Shown: positions 22,423 through 34,700, numbered from the stretch's first letter. The stretch: DNA of 64,000 bases from Tribonema minus (GCA_017506865.1 JAFCMP010000401.1:496001-560000); one strand, 5' to 3'. Translations and numbers: made by a program. The notes: generated from the letters alone by a model not told the origin.

Positions 22423-24867
22423 ATGCGCATCAGCGAAGCTCTTCTCGCAGGTAACACCCAAGGTGCAATCTTTTATTGTGGTGGTGAACAACAGTGTGTA
22501 ATGGTGCGCCGCGCAAGACAGGGCGTGCTGCAAACATCAGAAACAGCTGCTCGCAGCAGCGCCCTCCTCTACAACCGCATGGTCGATGCCATCGGTGTTT
22601 GTTCGCACTATTCTGCCAGTAGGGGTACGTTTGATGTTGCTGACATAGCTGCTGGCGTTGACCGCTGCAGCGCCCTCTCATCTCGGCGGAGCCCATCTGA
22701 TTGCTGCATCTCGCCATCTTTGCCACTAGGACTTGTGTGTTGTACAGGCACTTCCGTCTACTGTTCATTGTTCATTGTTGGTCAACAGTTTTTCAAAGCA
22801 TGCTGCTGCTCCCACCGTTTTCGATGGACGCTGCAGCGGATAGAGACGAGTGGGCTTAAGGTGCTCGTGCAGTGTTGTGACGTGATGCAGCTGCCCGCAA
22901 TTGGTGCTGATGGGCTGGTTTGCTAGCCTCAACACATTCAACGGCATTTTCCTTAACGGCTGACGCTGCGGGAAATGCATCGCGGCTTTTATATCGTTCG
23001 TGGCACGATCACGCACGGTGATGGTCTACGCTCTGCAAAGTCGTCACCCCATTGACCTCATTCGCTTTTGTCAAACTGCATCTTTATCGTAACCCTATGA
23101 ACATTTGCCGTTCTCATCGTTGCACCGTCGGGGACCCCGCTACCCACAGTCTCGATTAAGTTTGATTGGTTGACCTGGCAGGCATCTGCACTGGCTGGCC
23201 CTCCGCACTTCCCCCCCTTTCCCTTCAAACAGCATCACAACCTGCTCTTGACATCACACACATTACCGTCTCCCCCTCACCCCCCCCAACCTCTCCAATC
23301 CGTGCTCGCCCGCGCTTCCGCGCCCTCGCTCGCTTTCCCTGCCCCTACTTTCCACCGTCGTCAACACGCCGCACCTGGCGTACATTCCTTCCAATCCCCC
23401 TCACCTTCCCTCTCCCGAGGCCGCGCACTGGCACCAAAATTCACACCCGTTCTCATCTCAAATCACCCCCCCAACCCCCCCCCCCCCACACACGCGTCCC
23501 TCCCTCGCTCGCGCCTCAGTGACGCTCCTCGCGGCCGGCGCCAACGCGCGCTGGACCCTGGAGGCTGACGCCCAGTTCATCACGGAAGCCCCCACGGAGG
23601 CCCCCACGAGCCCCGCCCCCACCGCGGCGCCCACCCCCGGCTGCCTGTGCGAGACGGTCACGCTGACGGGCGTGCCTGACGCGGACCCCGCACCGCTGTG
23701 CCCCGGCGTCAAGTACGACGTGCCCGTGGTGACGGCAGAGGACAACTGCGGCAACGCGCGCGCGGTGGACGTCCTCGTTGACTACAGGTACGTGCGCGTG
23801 CAGAGCGCCGCGTGCAGCGCGCGCATCCCCCGAGACGAGGAGCCTCTTGTGCGCGCCGACTTGCCTGCGCAGCGCACGATGCGTGTGCGCGATCGCGCGC
23901 GCGTGCGGGCACCTGCATGTGCAGCACAAGCGGCGTGTCGCACTCGCTCCGCACCGCCCCGCCCTCCGCTCGCCTCGAGCGCCATGCGCACCGTTTGAAG
24001 GCCTTGCATCGCCGCTGAGCCTCACCAACCCCCCCCTCCCCCCCCCCTCCCCCCCCTCGCCCCCCCCCTTGCGACCGCAGCACCAACAGCGGCGACCGCT
24101 GCGCCACGGCCATCTACACGTTCACGGCGGCGTGCCCGCTGCTCGACGGCGGCGGCGGCGGCCCCGACGAGGTGACCCGCGTCACCAGCAGGGGCGTCAC
24201 CGCGGAGCGCATCCGCCCAGTGGTGACGCTCAACGCGGACGCGGACTGCCACTACACGGCGCAGGACTTTGTGACGGACTGCGCGGCAGCGGGCGGCGCG
24301 GGGGCGTATGTGGACCTCAAGAGCGTGGGGATTGCGGGCGACGTGTGTACGCACAGGTGAGCGCGCCCGGGCGTCAGTGAGTGTGTATACGTGTAGCTTC
24401 CAGTAGGTGCGTGTACGTGGAGCTGAATCTGAGTCTCGCGCTGGGCAGCGTGTTTAGGGCTGGGGTTGGGCGAGCTCGCCGCGCTCCCCGCCATGTGCCT
24501 CGCGCGCGCCCGCGTCTCATTTTGTGCCGCAGCATGCAGATCTGGCTCACGCGATGTCTGTGCTGATGAGGCAGCGTGCATATCGCTTTGTCCAGCATGC
24601 GCGTCTCACGCCATGACGGCAAGTGTGCGGTGTGTGCAAACAAGAAAATCTTGGTTTTTTGGCAAGCAAACACCTTTGAGCCCATTGCCAGCACAATTAG
24701 GTAGAAACATAGATTATTCACTGCTGCTGCTCACTGCTGCTGCTGCGTACCGCCGCCGCAGGTGCCGCCCCGGCGGCGTGGACGCCTACGTCATCGCGGC
24801 CAACGTCTGCGGCGACCCCTTCGACTTTGTCCTGCCGCTGGACGTGTGCAGCGCCGCTGAGGCGTGA
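22423..24867 (+). CDS. Secreted cysteine-rich protein, family unknown
   Basis: Four exons join in phase: 22423-22450, 23520-23787, 24081-24356 and 24762-24867, giving about 225 aa. The tiny first exon was chosen because it supplies an ATG, a phase-1 GT donor and, once joined, a good signal peptide (MRISEALLAVTLLAAGANA). A Pro/Thr/Ala spacer with EAPTEAPTSPAPTAAPT follows, then a domain with 12 Cys and acidic stretches such as VVTAEDNCGN and LNADADCHY. Signal peptide, Thr/Pro stalk and even Cys count suggest an extracellular or cell-surface disulphide-bonded protein. I do not recognise the Cys-rich domain, and no membrane anchor follows it. Exons 2-4 are well supported; exon 1 is an inference from phase and signal peptide quality. 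Confidence 0.72.
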
Positions 24868-26099
24868 GGCGCGCTCCCCACGCGACGCGCGGGCGGCAGG
24901 GGCTGGCGCGTGCTGCCGCCGCGGCGCTGGCACTGCGCAATCCCACTGCCTCTGCATGTACATTCCGGCGAGAAGCGACTAGACAAGAGCCCGAGCCTGC
25001 CGCTCGATGCGCTCTGCTGGCAATCATTACAGCCCCTTGCCCCCCCAATGCGCTCTGCTGGGTGTCTGACACACGGCATGCGCGCCACCGCCGCACACCC
25101 CTGCGTTCCGCGCGCGGCGGCGCGGCGCGCGCCGTGACCGCCGCGCGCCTTCGGCAGCTCTTTGAGCGTTGATGGCAGGGGCGCTGCGGGCGTGCTTTTG
25201 GAGTCTTACCGTGTGGCGTTCCGAAGGGCGCGGCGCTGCGCGACGACGCGTGTGTTTCGGCGGTGTCGTGGCGGTTTCGTGAGCGAGTATACTTCTATGA
25301 CAATTGCGGCGCTGAAGCCCTGGTGCGTGTGCTGCGTGCGCGGCCGCCCTGCCCGCGCGCGGTCCCGTGGCTGTGACGCGTATTGATACAGCGTTGTTGC
25401 TTGAGCATTGTTACAACAACTGCGCGTGTGCGGATGGAAAGGCAAGGAATTTGAGAAAGTCGATGGCGACGGAGGTATATCGTGGAAGTGCAAGGACAAT
25501 GAAAATGGTGGACATTTCGTACTGCACCTGCGGCATTGTGTTTGTCCCGATGCGCTGTCTTCCTGCATGTGTGTACTTGTTATTAATTCTCGTTCAGGGC
25601 GCGAAAAAGCCCAGATGAATGGCATCTAACTTGAAGCTTGCTGTACGGAATCTACATGTCGTGTGACAGTCTGAAAGTGTCTCAACGACAACCCCTCTAA
25701 CGCCGCCGCCGCCAAATGGCATCTCGGTGTGTACCTGCGCCGTGGGCAAGACTGCGCCATACGTCTTTTCCAGGTGTGGCCTGTACTGCCGCTGCCACAT
25801 GTACCAGATGCGTCTATGGGATGGTAGCCACGTGTGGTGTGAAAGCCAAGGAGGCCATTGATGACGTTTCTAAACAATGCTCTCAGCCTTTCCTGGCCAT
25901 TCAGCAATTTGTTCTAAAGAGTGCTTGCCTGCAAGCATAGTGCGCCTCTGCATCACGCACTGCACAGCGTGCCATACGCACGAACAGCACTGCACCCCGC
26001 GAACTGTAATATGACGCCGCACGCATTCCAGCAGCAGCAGACAAAAGCAGCACCAGCAAACTGCGCCACCGCGCCAGTAAAGTCGCCACCGCGTCGTAT
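24868..26099. other. Gap after secreted-protein gene; contains dispersed repeat B
   Basis: No supported gene. It includes a stretch at 25400-25600 with an open frame reading WKGKEFEKVDGDGGISWKCK, which runs into dispersed repeat copy B and may be an element-derived coding remnant. The rest is unassigned. The two flanking genes converge here. Confidence 0.45.
25575..25740 (+). repeat. Dispersed repeat copy B
   Basis: Second long copy of the family at 15150-15310: ctcgttcagggcgcgaaaa, gatgaatggcatct, cttgaagcttgctgtacgga and gtgtctcaacgacaacc. Here the frame is stopped after MNGI. Roughly 85 percent similar by eye to copy A. It continues past copy A's end with unique sequence. Confidence 0.75.
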
Positions 26100-28258
26100 T
26101 TACATGGTGAATCTTTCGGTCCCCTGCCCCGCCGCAAACTTGACCACGACCGGGTGGTCCGCAATGTCGCCGACGTGCTGCGCGTACGGCAGCAGCGCTC
26201 CGCCGCCGCCGCCGCCGCTGCCGCCGCCGCCGCCGCTGCCGCCGCCGCTGCCGCCATCCGCGCGCGCCATCGCCTCCGCCACCACCTCCGCGATCTCGTC
26301 CGCCGCGACGCACGGGTCGCCAAAGTACGCGGCCGCGTCGTTGATCGCGGTGAGCACTGCCATCAGGTCCTGAGCGCTGACGCGCCCCGTGCCCGCGGCG
26401 TCGTACAGCTCCAGCGCGACTGCGCGGGGGGGGGGAGGGCGCAGCGAGGGGAGTTCGTGCGCGCCAGCAACGGTTTAGCTGAGCACTGACATCAGTCGTG
26501 CACATCAAATCTCCCGCGTAGTGACTGTCGGCGGCGCCGAGCGCTGCTGCCGCGTCGTGCTGCGCGCGGCGGCGCGCAAGCGCGGAGGGAGCGCGCGCAG
26601 GGGTGGCAGCGAGCAGGGTGTGTGCAGGTAGTTTGGCTGAGCGCTGAGGAGAGAAAATGCGTACCATGTGTGTGCCCTGTGCCCACATCAGCGTGCAGTC
26701 CTGGAGCGACCAGTGGAGAGTGGACAAGCGCAGGTCCGAAGAGTAGCTGAAGCTCTTACGGTGCAACTGCGGGCAGTATGCGAAGTGCGAGCATGACCAT
26801 CGTTGGCGTTGCTGTGACTGGGGTGTGGATGTGGAGTAGAACAGCAGAGAACACAACCCCCCTGTAGGAGAGTCACCTCTCTTGGGCCACCGCCGCGCTT
26901 CGCACCACATACACGAATTGTGTGCCCGCCCCCAACGGTGCTGGCCCCCTGCCTCACACGCCAGCCTCATTATTATCACCTCGCCTAAGACTCTTTACTC
27001 TTCTACGGCGGCGACGCGTCGCGCCATGCACATACACGCGTCCACGCCGTGTCGCTCTCCACAACATTTCCCGCACCGCGGGCGCAGTCTCTCACATGTC
27101 AGCTTCTCCTCCACGGAACCCCCGCAGAGCGGCGCGAGGCCGCTGAGAAAGGCGGCCGTGGCCACGCGCTCGTCTCCCGTCTTGTCCGCGAGCGTGTGCA
27201 GTCGCAGCAGCATCTCCGTGTCGGCGTCGCCTATGCCCGCCGCTTCAAGCGCCTCCCTGCGGGGTATGGGTGGGTATGGGTAGGTATATGTGTGAGGACG
27301 CGCGCATGTGCGCCTTCACACGCTGTTGACATGCCTTGTGTCTTGCGGTATTGTGCTCGGGCCTTCAGAGGCTGCAGTGGAGCTCAACAAGTCTTACTGT
27401 AGATCAGAAGCAGAGTGCACAATCAAGAGAGGGACGCCTGCACACCTTTGGCTGCCACCAGCAAGTGAGGGCATGAGCATGCATTGCGCTCGACTCCGTA
27501 CGTGTACGACATGCGATGGGTAGGCAGCTGAGTAGGCCTGGTCGTGTATGCCACGATCAAAATGTCAAAACTCTGCAATGGAGCTGTGGAGAACAGATGC
27601 GCATGGGGATGCACGTATGATGACGTCACGGTGAGCGAAAATTTGTTTGTAAGAGCGTGTGCATCACAGCCAGATGATAATGAAAGGATGTGTCTACGAA
27701 AGTGCAAAACGCCATGCGCTTGAATGCAGCAGCTGCCTCACACAATTCTGGTGGACGTCACGATGGGCACAGCCAGCACTCACGGCTTGCAAGCCATGGC
27801 GGTGGGGCACTGACGGAGTCACAAGGTGTTGGCGTAGACAGGACATACAAAAACTGCTTGTCCTCAATGAGGACATCATGAATAGCCAGTGTGCAAGTCC
27901 ACTTCAGCTTTGGCAGTCGTCATTTAACTGGGCATCGCCATGACTTGGGTGAAATTACTGTACAACAGTTGAAGATGGCAAGCGCTTGAAAGCTCGGCTT
28001 GCCCGTTCTTACGACATGGATCACCAGTGTGGCAGTCGAATGCAGGTCTCTTGAAGGTCACAAACTGAGCACGATCAGGCAGAGACAAAGGCACCACCTG
28101 AGAGACGATGCGGACAGGGTCCCTTCCTTGTTGCCCTGCCTCTGAGCAATCTCATTGAGCTTTCGTCGCAACTCCAGCAGCTCCTTCTTGCCCAGTGGCG
28201 TGATTTTCGACATGGCCTGGATGGCCATGACATTGCCCGCGCTGTTGCCAGCACCCAT
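26100..28258 (-). CDS. EF-hand protein, calcineurin-B-like layout, predicted N-myristoylated
   Basis: Three exons join in phase: 28258-28098, 27256-27096 and 26419-26100, giving about 213 aa. The start was chosen at MGAGNSAGN because Gly2 and Ser6 fit the N-myristoylation pattern; an in-frame ATG at 28366 is an alternative. The order resembles calcineurin B/recoverin-like proteins: helical pair, then EEKLTFALELYDAAGTGRVS with an EF-loop at about residues 114-125. That loop (DAAGTGRVSAQD) keeps Asp1, Gly6 and Ser9 but has Ala at position 3 and Asp at 12, so calcium binding may be weak. The other EF-hands are degenerate. A Gly/Ser run of roughly 20 residues lies between the last helices, before a conserved-looking tail ending HPVVVKFAAGQGTERFTM. 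Membrane-linked calcium signalling is inferred. It is head-to-head with the ankyrin gene. Confidence 0.72.
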
Positions 28259-28506
28259 GCCTGCAACAAGAGCTCCCCCTCCAAGGCTTTGGGTGCCCTT
28301 TTGGCTGAATCTGATAGTACCGCGAGGCCCTGGGACGACGAAGCCAATCGCCCACCAGTCTAACACTGCATAGCAAGGTCAGATCACGTCTCGTGGTGCC
28401 ATCGCGCGCTTTGTACACAATATACACACTTCAACTCGCCCGTTTCGCACATCGTTGAAGTTCTGATCGACACGTGCATCAGCGGTGAACACGACACGAC
28501 ACTAAC
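28259..28506. promoter_or_regulatory. Divergent intergenic region EF-hand / ankyrin-repeat gene
   Basis: Only 248 bases separate the two start codons, which read outward. The region probably carries both promoters. No TATA-like box is obvious. If the EF-hand gene uses its upstream ATG at 28366, the gap shrinks to about 140 bases. Confidence 0.4.
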
Positions 28507-31425
28507 ATGACGGCTACACCGCCGGTTCATCAAGAGCTAGAAGAAACTGCTTTGCAGGCGAGGGTGGTGCAGCATGGTAAGCCAGCACTCTCCTTTCGCG
28601 AGCAGTCGAAATCGCCCGTTGGTTAATTTTCCACCTGTGTTGACCGCATGTGGCATTCCGCAGTCAGCGCTGCGCCATTGTGCATGGGCATGCGAGCCTC
28701 CTGCTTGACTATAAGCAGCTTACTCTCATCTCTGGTACGGTCGGCGCGCGGGAGTGCTGTCCTCTCGGAGCCGGCACCCCTGCAGCATTCAAGAATTCTG
28801 AATCGCTTGAAGCTTTTGCCATGCTGATTCTGCAGCCCCGTTGTCGTGCAGATCGACTACAAGCTATGCGTCAGCGGTGCTGGCTGTGTTGCTTCCGCCC
28901 ATCGTTGCGTCAAATGCGAAACCTGCTCGGAAAACTTAAGTTCTTTTTGGCACCTGCAGGACATGAGCCTTTTGCACCGTAAGGGTTTGTCAGCTCTGAC
29001 GTGCTAACCTTCCACGGCCGGGCGCTATGCCCCTCGACCTCGCAGTGCGCAGGCACTCGGCCAGCACGACGCACGTGCCTCCCTGCACAGCCGTCTCACA
29101 AATCCTCTACTGCATGGCGCCGCCACCGTGCGCGCGCTCGCTTCACCGCTCTCGTACGCGAACTGCGCAGGCGGCGACATATGGGCAGCAGTGCTCGACT
29201 TCGTCGGCCCCGGCCACTACCTCCAGACCGCCAGCGTCTGCCGCGAGTGGCGCGCGCTGCGCGCGCGCCCCCCCCCCCCGCGCCGCCGCGCCGCGCAGCA
29301 GCAGCCCCCCCCCCACACGCACACCACCTCCGTGCGCGCCGCCGCCGCGACGGTGCCGCTGCTGCGCTGGGCGCTGAGCAGCGGCTGCCCGCGCACGGCG
29401 CGGCTCGCGGCGGAGGCGGCGCTCCACGGCCGCCTCCGCGTCGTGCAGGCGGCGCACGAGAGCGGGTGCCCCTGGGCGGCGTCGGCGTGCGGCGCGGCGG
29501 CGGAGGGCGGCCACCTGGCCATCCTGGAGTACGCGCGGCGCAACGGGTGCCTGTGGGACGCGACGACGTGCGCGCGCGCCGCCAGGGGCGGGCACCTGTT
29601 GGTGCTGGAGTGGGCGCGCGACAACGGCTGCCCGTGGGACGAGCACACCTGCAGGTGCTGGTCGTAAAGTTCAAGTTGAAGTTCAAGTCAGCACAGTGCT
29701 TCTGCCGGCATCATGACTGTGCGGTGGGGTGCCTGGTGCGAGCAACGCAGCGGCAGCCACAGTTGCAGAAGCAGTTTTATTCGCCAGCGCACATGGCTCG
29801 TAGCATGATCACGTGGCTTCGCTGAGCCGTCATCAAGTCGCGTTCAAGTGCGCTGGTCAGTAGTAGGTCTTGCTATCATGGCCATGCGGTGAGGCTCCTG
29901 AGGCAAGCAACGCGGGGCCAGTACTTACCGCAATGGCATCCACAGTTACAGAAGCAGTTTTTATAATAATTCGCCAGCGCTCATCACCGCAGCTTGCGCC
30001 GCTGCCGCCCACGCCGCCTTGCCGCGCAGGCACGCGGCAGCTGGCGGTCACCTGGAGCTGCTGCGGTGGGCGCGCGAGAACGGCTGCCCTTGGAACGCGT
30101 GGACGTGCAGGTGGGACTGGCAGCAGCGCGCGCTCGAGCGTGCCGGGCGCTGCGGCGTCCATGGAGCAGTGCCAGTTGCTTTGCTGCATCAAAAACCTGT
30201 TGAGGTGCCGGTCGCATTGCGCAGCAGCAGGACTGTCATGTCAAATCATGGACTGCCCACGCGAAAATTGCATGCACTCCTCGCACGCCACCCCCCTGCG
30301 CTGCCGCCCTGCGCGGACAGCCCCCCCCGCTCCCCTCCCCTCAACCCCAACCCCCCCCCCCCCCCACCCACCCCTGCTGCTCCTCGCAGCGCCGCGGCCG
30401 AGGGCGGCCACCTCGCCGTCCTGCAGTGGGCGCGCGCCGCGGGCTGCCCGTGGGACGTCCACGCCGTGCTCGGCGCGGCGCGCGGCGGCCACGTGGCGGT
30501 GCTCCGCTGGGTGCACGACGCCGGCTGCCCGGGGGTCTGGTGGTGGGCCGTGTGCACGACGGCGGCGGCGGCGGGGCGGCTGGGCGCGCTGCGGCTCGCG
30601 CGCGCGCTGGGGTGCCCGTGGGATGCGTACACGTGCGCGGCGGCGGCGCGCGGCGGGCACCTGGCGGTGCTGCGGTGGGCGCGCGCGGGGGGGTGCGCGT
30701 GCGACGCGTCGACGTGCAGGTGCACGCAAGGCAGTTGGTCGCGTCCAGGGTACATACAGGCAGGGAATGGCGTGAGAGTGCGGCGTGTGTCGATTGCGCG
30801 TCTTTATGCGCGGCCTGTTGTGGCGGTCGCGCCGCTGGCAGCAGGCGCTCGGCACTGCTGCTGCGCGGCAACGTAGGGGCCCGTGTTTGTGCGCGTGCAA
30901 AGTGCAGTTCGCAGTCACCGCCGTCCCTCTTGTGCCAGCACTGCCGCAGAGCACGGTCAGCCGGTGCTTTGACGGTAGGAGCGCGCTGCAGTAGGAGCAT
31001 CACATATACCAGCACCATTTTGCCCCCCAGCTTACGTCACACACACACACAAACACCCTTTTCTACCAACTGCCATACCCCGCCTGCTGCGCCGGAGGGC
31101 GGCCATGTGACGCGCCCGCGCTGCAGTGAGTTCACAAACCCCCCACTCACATACCATCATTACCCCCCCCCCTTCCCCCCCATGCAGCGCCGCCGCGGAG
31201 GGCGGCCACCTGGCGCTCCTGCGCTGGGCGCGCGCGAATGCGTGCCCGTGGGACCGCCACACCGCCCTATCCGCAGCCAAGGGCGGGCACCTGGAGGTGC
31301 TGCGGTGGGCCGTCGAGAACGAGTGCCCCTGGGACGCGGAGGCGTGCTGCGCGGCGGCGCGGTGCGCGGAGGTGCGCGCGTGGGTCGTCGCGCGCGGCGC
31401 GCCGGAGTCCGCCGCTTGGCACTGA
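28507..31425 (+). CDS. F-box-like / ankyrin-type repeat protein (GHLxVLxWARxxGCPW repeats)
   Basis: Five exons join in phase: 28507-28576, 29171-29654, 30030-30110, 30390-30719 and 31188-31425, giving about 400 aa. Residues about 24-50 (GDIWAAVLDFVGPGHYLQTA, then SVCREWRAL) look like the F-box-like cap that often precedes these repeats in algae. After a Pro-rich spacer come roughly ten repeats of about 26 residues built on GGHLAVLQWARAAGCPWD and AYTCAAAARGG. This ankyrin-like family is expanded in haptophytes, ochrophytes, oomycetes and giant viruses. The likely role is a protein-protein adaptor, perhaps for ubiquitin ligase substrates; this is an inference. Most introns interrupt the codon after the TC of a repeat (TC-AG|), so exons encode whole repeats. 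Exon 1 (MTATPPVHQELEETALQARV) rests on ATG, donor and phase only. Confidence 0.8.
29711..29990 (+). repeat. Tandem duplication in ankyrin-gene intron 2
   Basis: The unit at about 29711-29800 (catgactgtgcggtgg, gagcaacgcagcggc, cagttgcagaagcagttttt, cgccagcgc) recurs at 29877-29985 with ataata insertions and substitutions. It does not contain recognisable exon sequence. Confidence 0.7.
31083..31112 (+). repeat. Decayed trace of ankyrin exon 5 start
   Basis: gctgcgccggagggcggccatgtgac resembles the exon start gccgccgcggagggcggccacctggcg at 31189-31215. Acceptor context is lost (no AG at the right spot). Short, so moderate confidence. Confidence 0.5.
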
Positions 31426-31700
31426 AAGACATAGAGATGGCGATGGCGCGGAGCGTGGCCGCTCGGTCGCAGACTGGCCGCTCGCTCGCAGACTCTGGCG
31501 CGCGCTGCGTGGCACCGAGAGAGGGAGAGAGAGATGGCGCTGGCGCAGAGCACGGCTGCTTGGTCGATGCGGAACGTATTCTAGAGATGAGGTGGGGGGC
31601 TGAGTGCAATTGACTATCCGCCGCGTGGCACTGAGAGAGACAGGGGTGGGGGGCCTGGGGGGGCTGAGTTTGACCGCTCGGTAACGGAGAGAGAGATGAG
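31400..31700 (+). repeat. Degenerate repeats of the ankyrin gene 3' end
   Basis: The stop-codon region tccgccgcttggcactgaaa recurs as gcgctgcgtggcaccgagag (about 31502) and atccgccgcgtggcactgag (about 31616), each followed by agagaga-gatgg/gg. gcgatggcgcggagc and gcgctggcgcagagc also match. The gene end was apparently duplicated in tandem at least twice. Confidence 0.65.
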
Positions 31701-34700
31701 ACTGGGGGCTTGAGTGCGGACAACGCTCGGGGGGAGCTTGTGTCATGCTGCGAGGAAAGACGGGGCGGAACGGCGGCGCCCTCGTCGCTTGACGCAGGAG
31801 CGTGCAGTATGCTGTACATATGATGTTCACAGCTGGTGGACAGCGGAGTGGTGGCAATGCTCAATCAGAGAGGTTTATGTACAGATGCGGGCTGACTGTC
31901 GCGTGCTAAGAAAGTTGAGGAATGTATTTGGCAAGCATGATTGGCACCGCTGCAGCGACCCATAGCGCACAACTGTGCTTGGAACGTCGGGCTCGCGAGT
32001 TGTTGTAATAATATAGGCGCACGTGTCCAGAATGATGGTGTGCCTTGTTGAGAGGGCCACCGTAATGGTTGCGATGCGTGTTAATATATATATGCGTCGA
32101 GGAGTGATACCTGCGCCTTTGTTTTGTTCCAACCAAGTCAAAAGCTTATCTGCCCTTGATGCGCCATTCACTGCATCAATACTCACTGCAACAATGTTGC
32201 TTTGACAATACATTGGCAAGGATGTGTGCCAGTGATTATGGGACCACAACTTGCCCAATACAGGACATGATTGCAGCACTGATTTGCTGTCTGCGTCACG
32301 CTACCATGACTGATCATCACATGCCATGTGCAGGTCGGTCACTATGTAAAAACATCCGTTTATTTGTTGCATTGTAGAGGCTAGACGTACATGCTTGCAA
32401 TGATGCCAGCAGCTCTTTCTTAACTCCGCGAAGGCATTTGAGACACCATCATGACGCATTATTGCCACAAGCTGCACTGGCTTTCAGCATGCAAATGTGC
32501 CGTACGTGGACAACATGCAGATACTCATGCACATGCCATACATTGGGCATGGTCGATTGACATTGAACTTGATCATGTGCTTGTGAATATCCTTGACGCA
32601 GTGTAGAACATCAGCGAATATCATCGTTTTGGCAGCAACAGAGAGATGCATCTGTTCGGTGATTGACGTCTCCCGTAATAATTTGCGTGATCAAGTGTGC
32701 AGAATGCAAGATTCCTACGCTGCTGGTACTGTCGCATAGCACTCATGGGGGTTCTGCAGCATTACTTGCAGCCTGTTTATTGCGCTGCAGCGGGTGCATT
32801 GCAAGGTGTCATGCTACTGTGCCTGAATGCAGAACATCAATTGCTGCATCGTACAACATGCTTGCAGCAGGACCAATCAGCAGGCATGCACATGTGGGCG
32901 CTTGCGTGCCACGATCGCTCAGGTCCTGACACCATGGAATCCTGACATATGGAATCAACATGGCGCACATGCGTTTACACACAGCTCTCTGTGCCAGCAC
33001 ACACGGAAATGCCTACGACTGCAGCAGAGCAGGGTGTCTGTATGACAGTGCTGTGGATACGCATGAGCTGCTGGTAGGGTGCTTGTAGGGTAATGATTTG
33101 GGTGGGTCGAACACAACGCTCAGCAATTCCCTAACCCTCTTTGCCGACACAGCTGACCAGCAATGAGTTGGGCGTATGCAAGGATCCATGCCTAGCACAC
33201 AAAATGATTGCCTTGCAGTTTTAAGCACATCAGATCGTGCGAGAGCTTGTCTAATGAGTGTGCGCATGAGTTTGTGGGCATTGCGCTGTGTAATGATCCT
33301 CACTCGGTGTGCAAGAAAACCCACATGATCAGCATCAGCCTTGTTAGCAGAGCCCAAGCCTTGCAACAAGCTGTCTCAATGCGCATTGACAAGCACCCTA
33401 CACAACAGCGCCATACATGCCGCATCAGCTGTACGTCTCGCCTTGGGCTGGACACAGCTCACATGATCAATGGCAGAGCGGGGAGGTCCGTCATCTTGTC
33501 AAGCATACAAAGTATACAATTCTTAACTACATGCAACAAAAACGCTGTGGTCAGTTAGTCCACGACATGCGGTTTAGCCTGGTCAAAAGTTGTATTGTAA
33601 ATGAAGCAAGTTGCACAACATGTACATACTGTATGTCGACAAGCGTTGAGCTACTTCAACAGACTTTTACTGCAGCCAGCACGCTTACGTCGCCAGAGTT
33701 GCAAATACGGTACGAGCACCCTTGACAAAGCGGTGCAGAAGTAGTACCACACAAGAGAGGTCTTCAGGTCATGCATCCTCCGCACTACCGATCGTGACAC
33801 CGAATGCCGTCATCGAAAGGTGCTGCAATTCGGCCTGTGAGCGCTCTTGTTGCCGATGGGCGCTGAGGTGTGCTCTGGTCAATTCTTTTGCAGAGTGACG
33901 CGCCGGCGTGATGCTGCCGCACTTGAAAAACTCGCATGTTCATGAAAAATCCGTTCATGTTTTATGAATTGCCAACATGCACTGCAGCACGTCAATCAGC
34001 AAGCAGCCAGCACTACACAGCAGCGAAACTGACTGACCACGCTGGGCACTGGCCTGATGTCTGGTGTGTACCGCATATACTGGGCTTCAACATGCAGCAC
34101 GGAGGCACTTGCACAGGTGTGCACACGAGAGCCACTTGCGCGCTTGTGAGAGCACCCCCCTCGCCGCTTCAGCCGGCCATCTACAGGAACATGATGCGGA
34201 CTGAACTATTACACATTTAGAGCACCCCCCTCGCCGCTTCAGCAGGCCATCTACAGGAACATGATGCGGACTGAACTATTACACATTTAGGGGCAGGCTG
34301 AGATATGGCGCATTGACGTGCATATGATGGCCACAACACTGACCAGAGTAGTGTTTACATTATGAGATAGTGGTATGTGCAAAGCAGGCTCACCAGAGGA
34401 GCGGTGGCGGCCATGGTGCGCGTTTGGTGGCTGCCTGCTGAAGCCAGCTCAACTCCACAGAGGAGGGTCACTGAGGGACACGATGCGATGCCTGCATGAT
34501 TGCTGCCGTTTGCAGCAGCGCAGTAGATGCCTGGCCAGAGAGGAATGCTGGGCAAGGACCATGCGCATGTCATCTGCTCTATGAAGTGCTCATGCAATGT
34601 CTGTGTATCCTAGTGTGTGCATGCAGAAACGAATCTGCTGTGTGTAAATCAACACTTCAATGCAGTCAAGCCCAAAATGCACACGACCGCCGGCTGCCGC

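Noticed and set aside
34151-34290. CRISPR-like array
   Set aside because: Only two directly abutting units without spacers, in a eukaryotic nuclear context.
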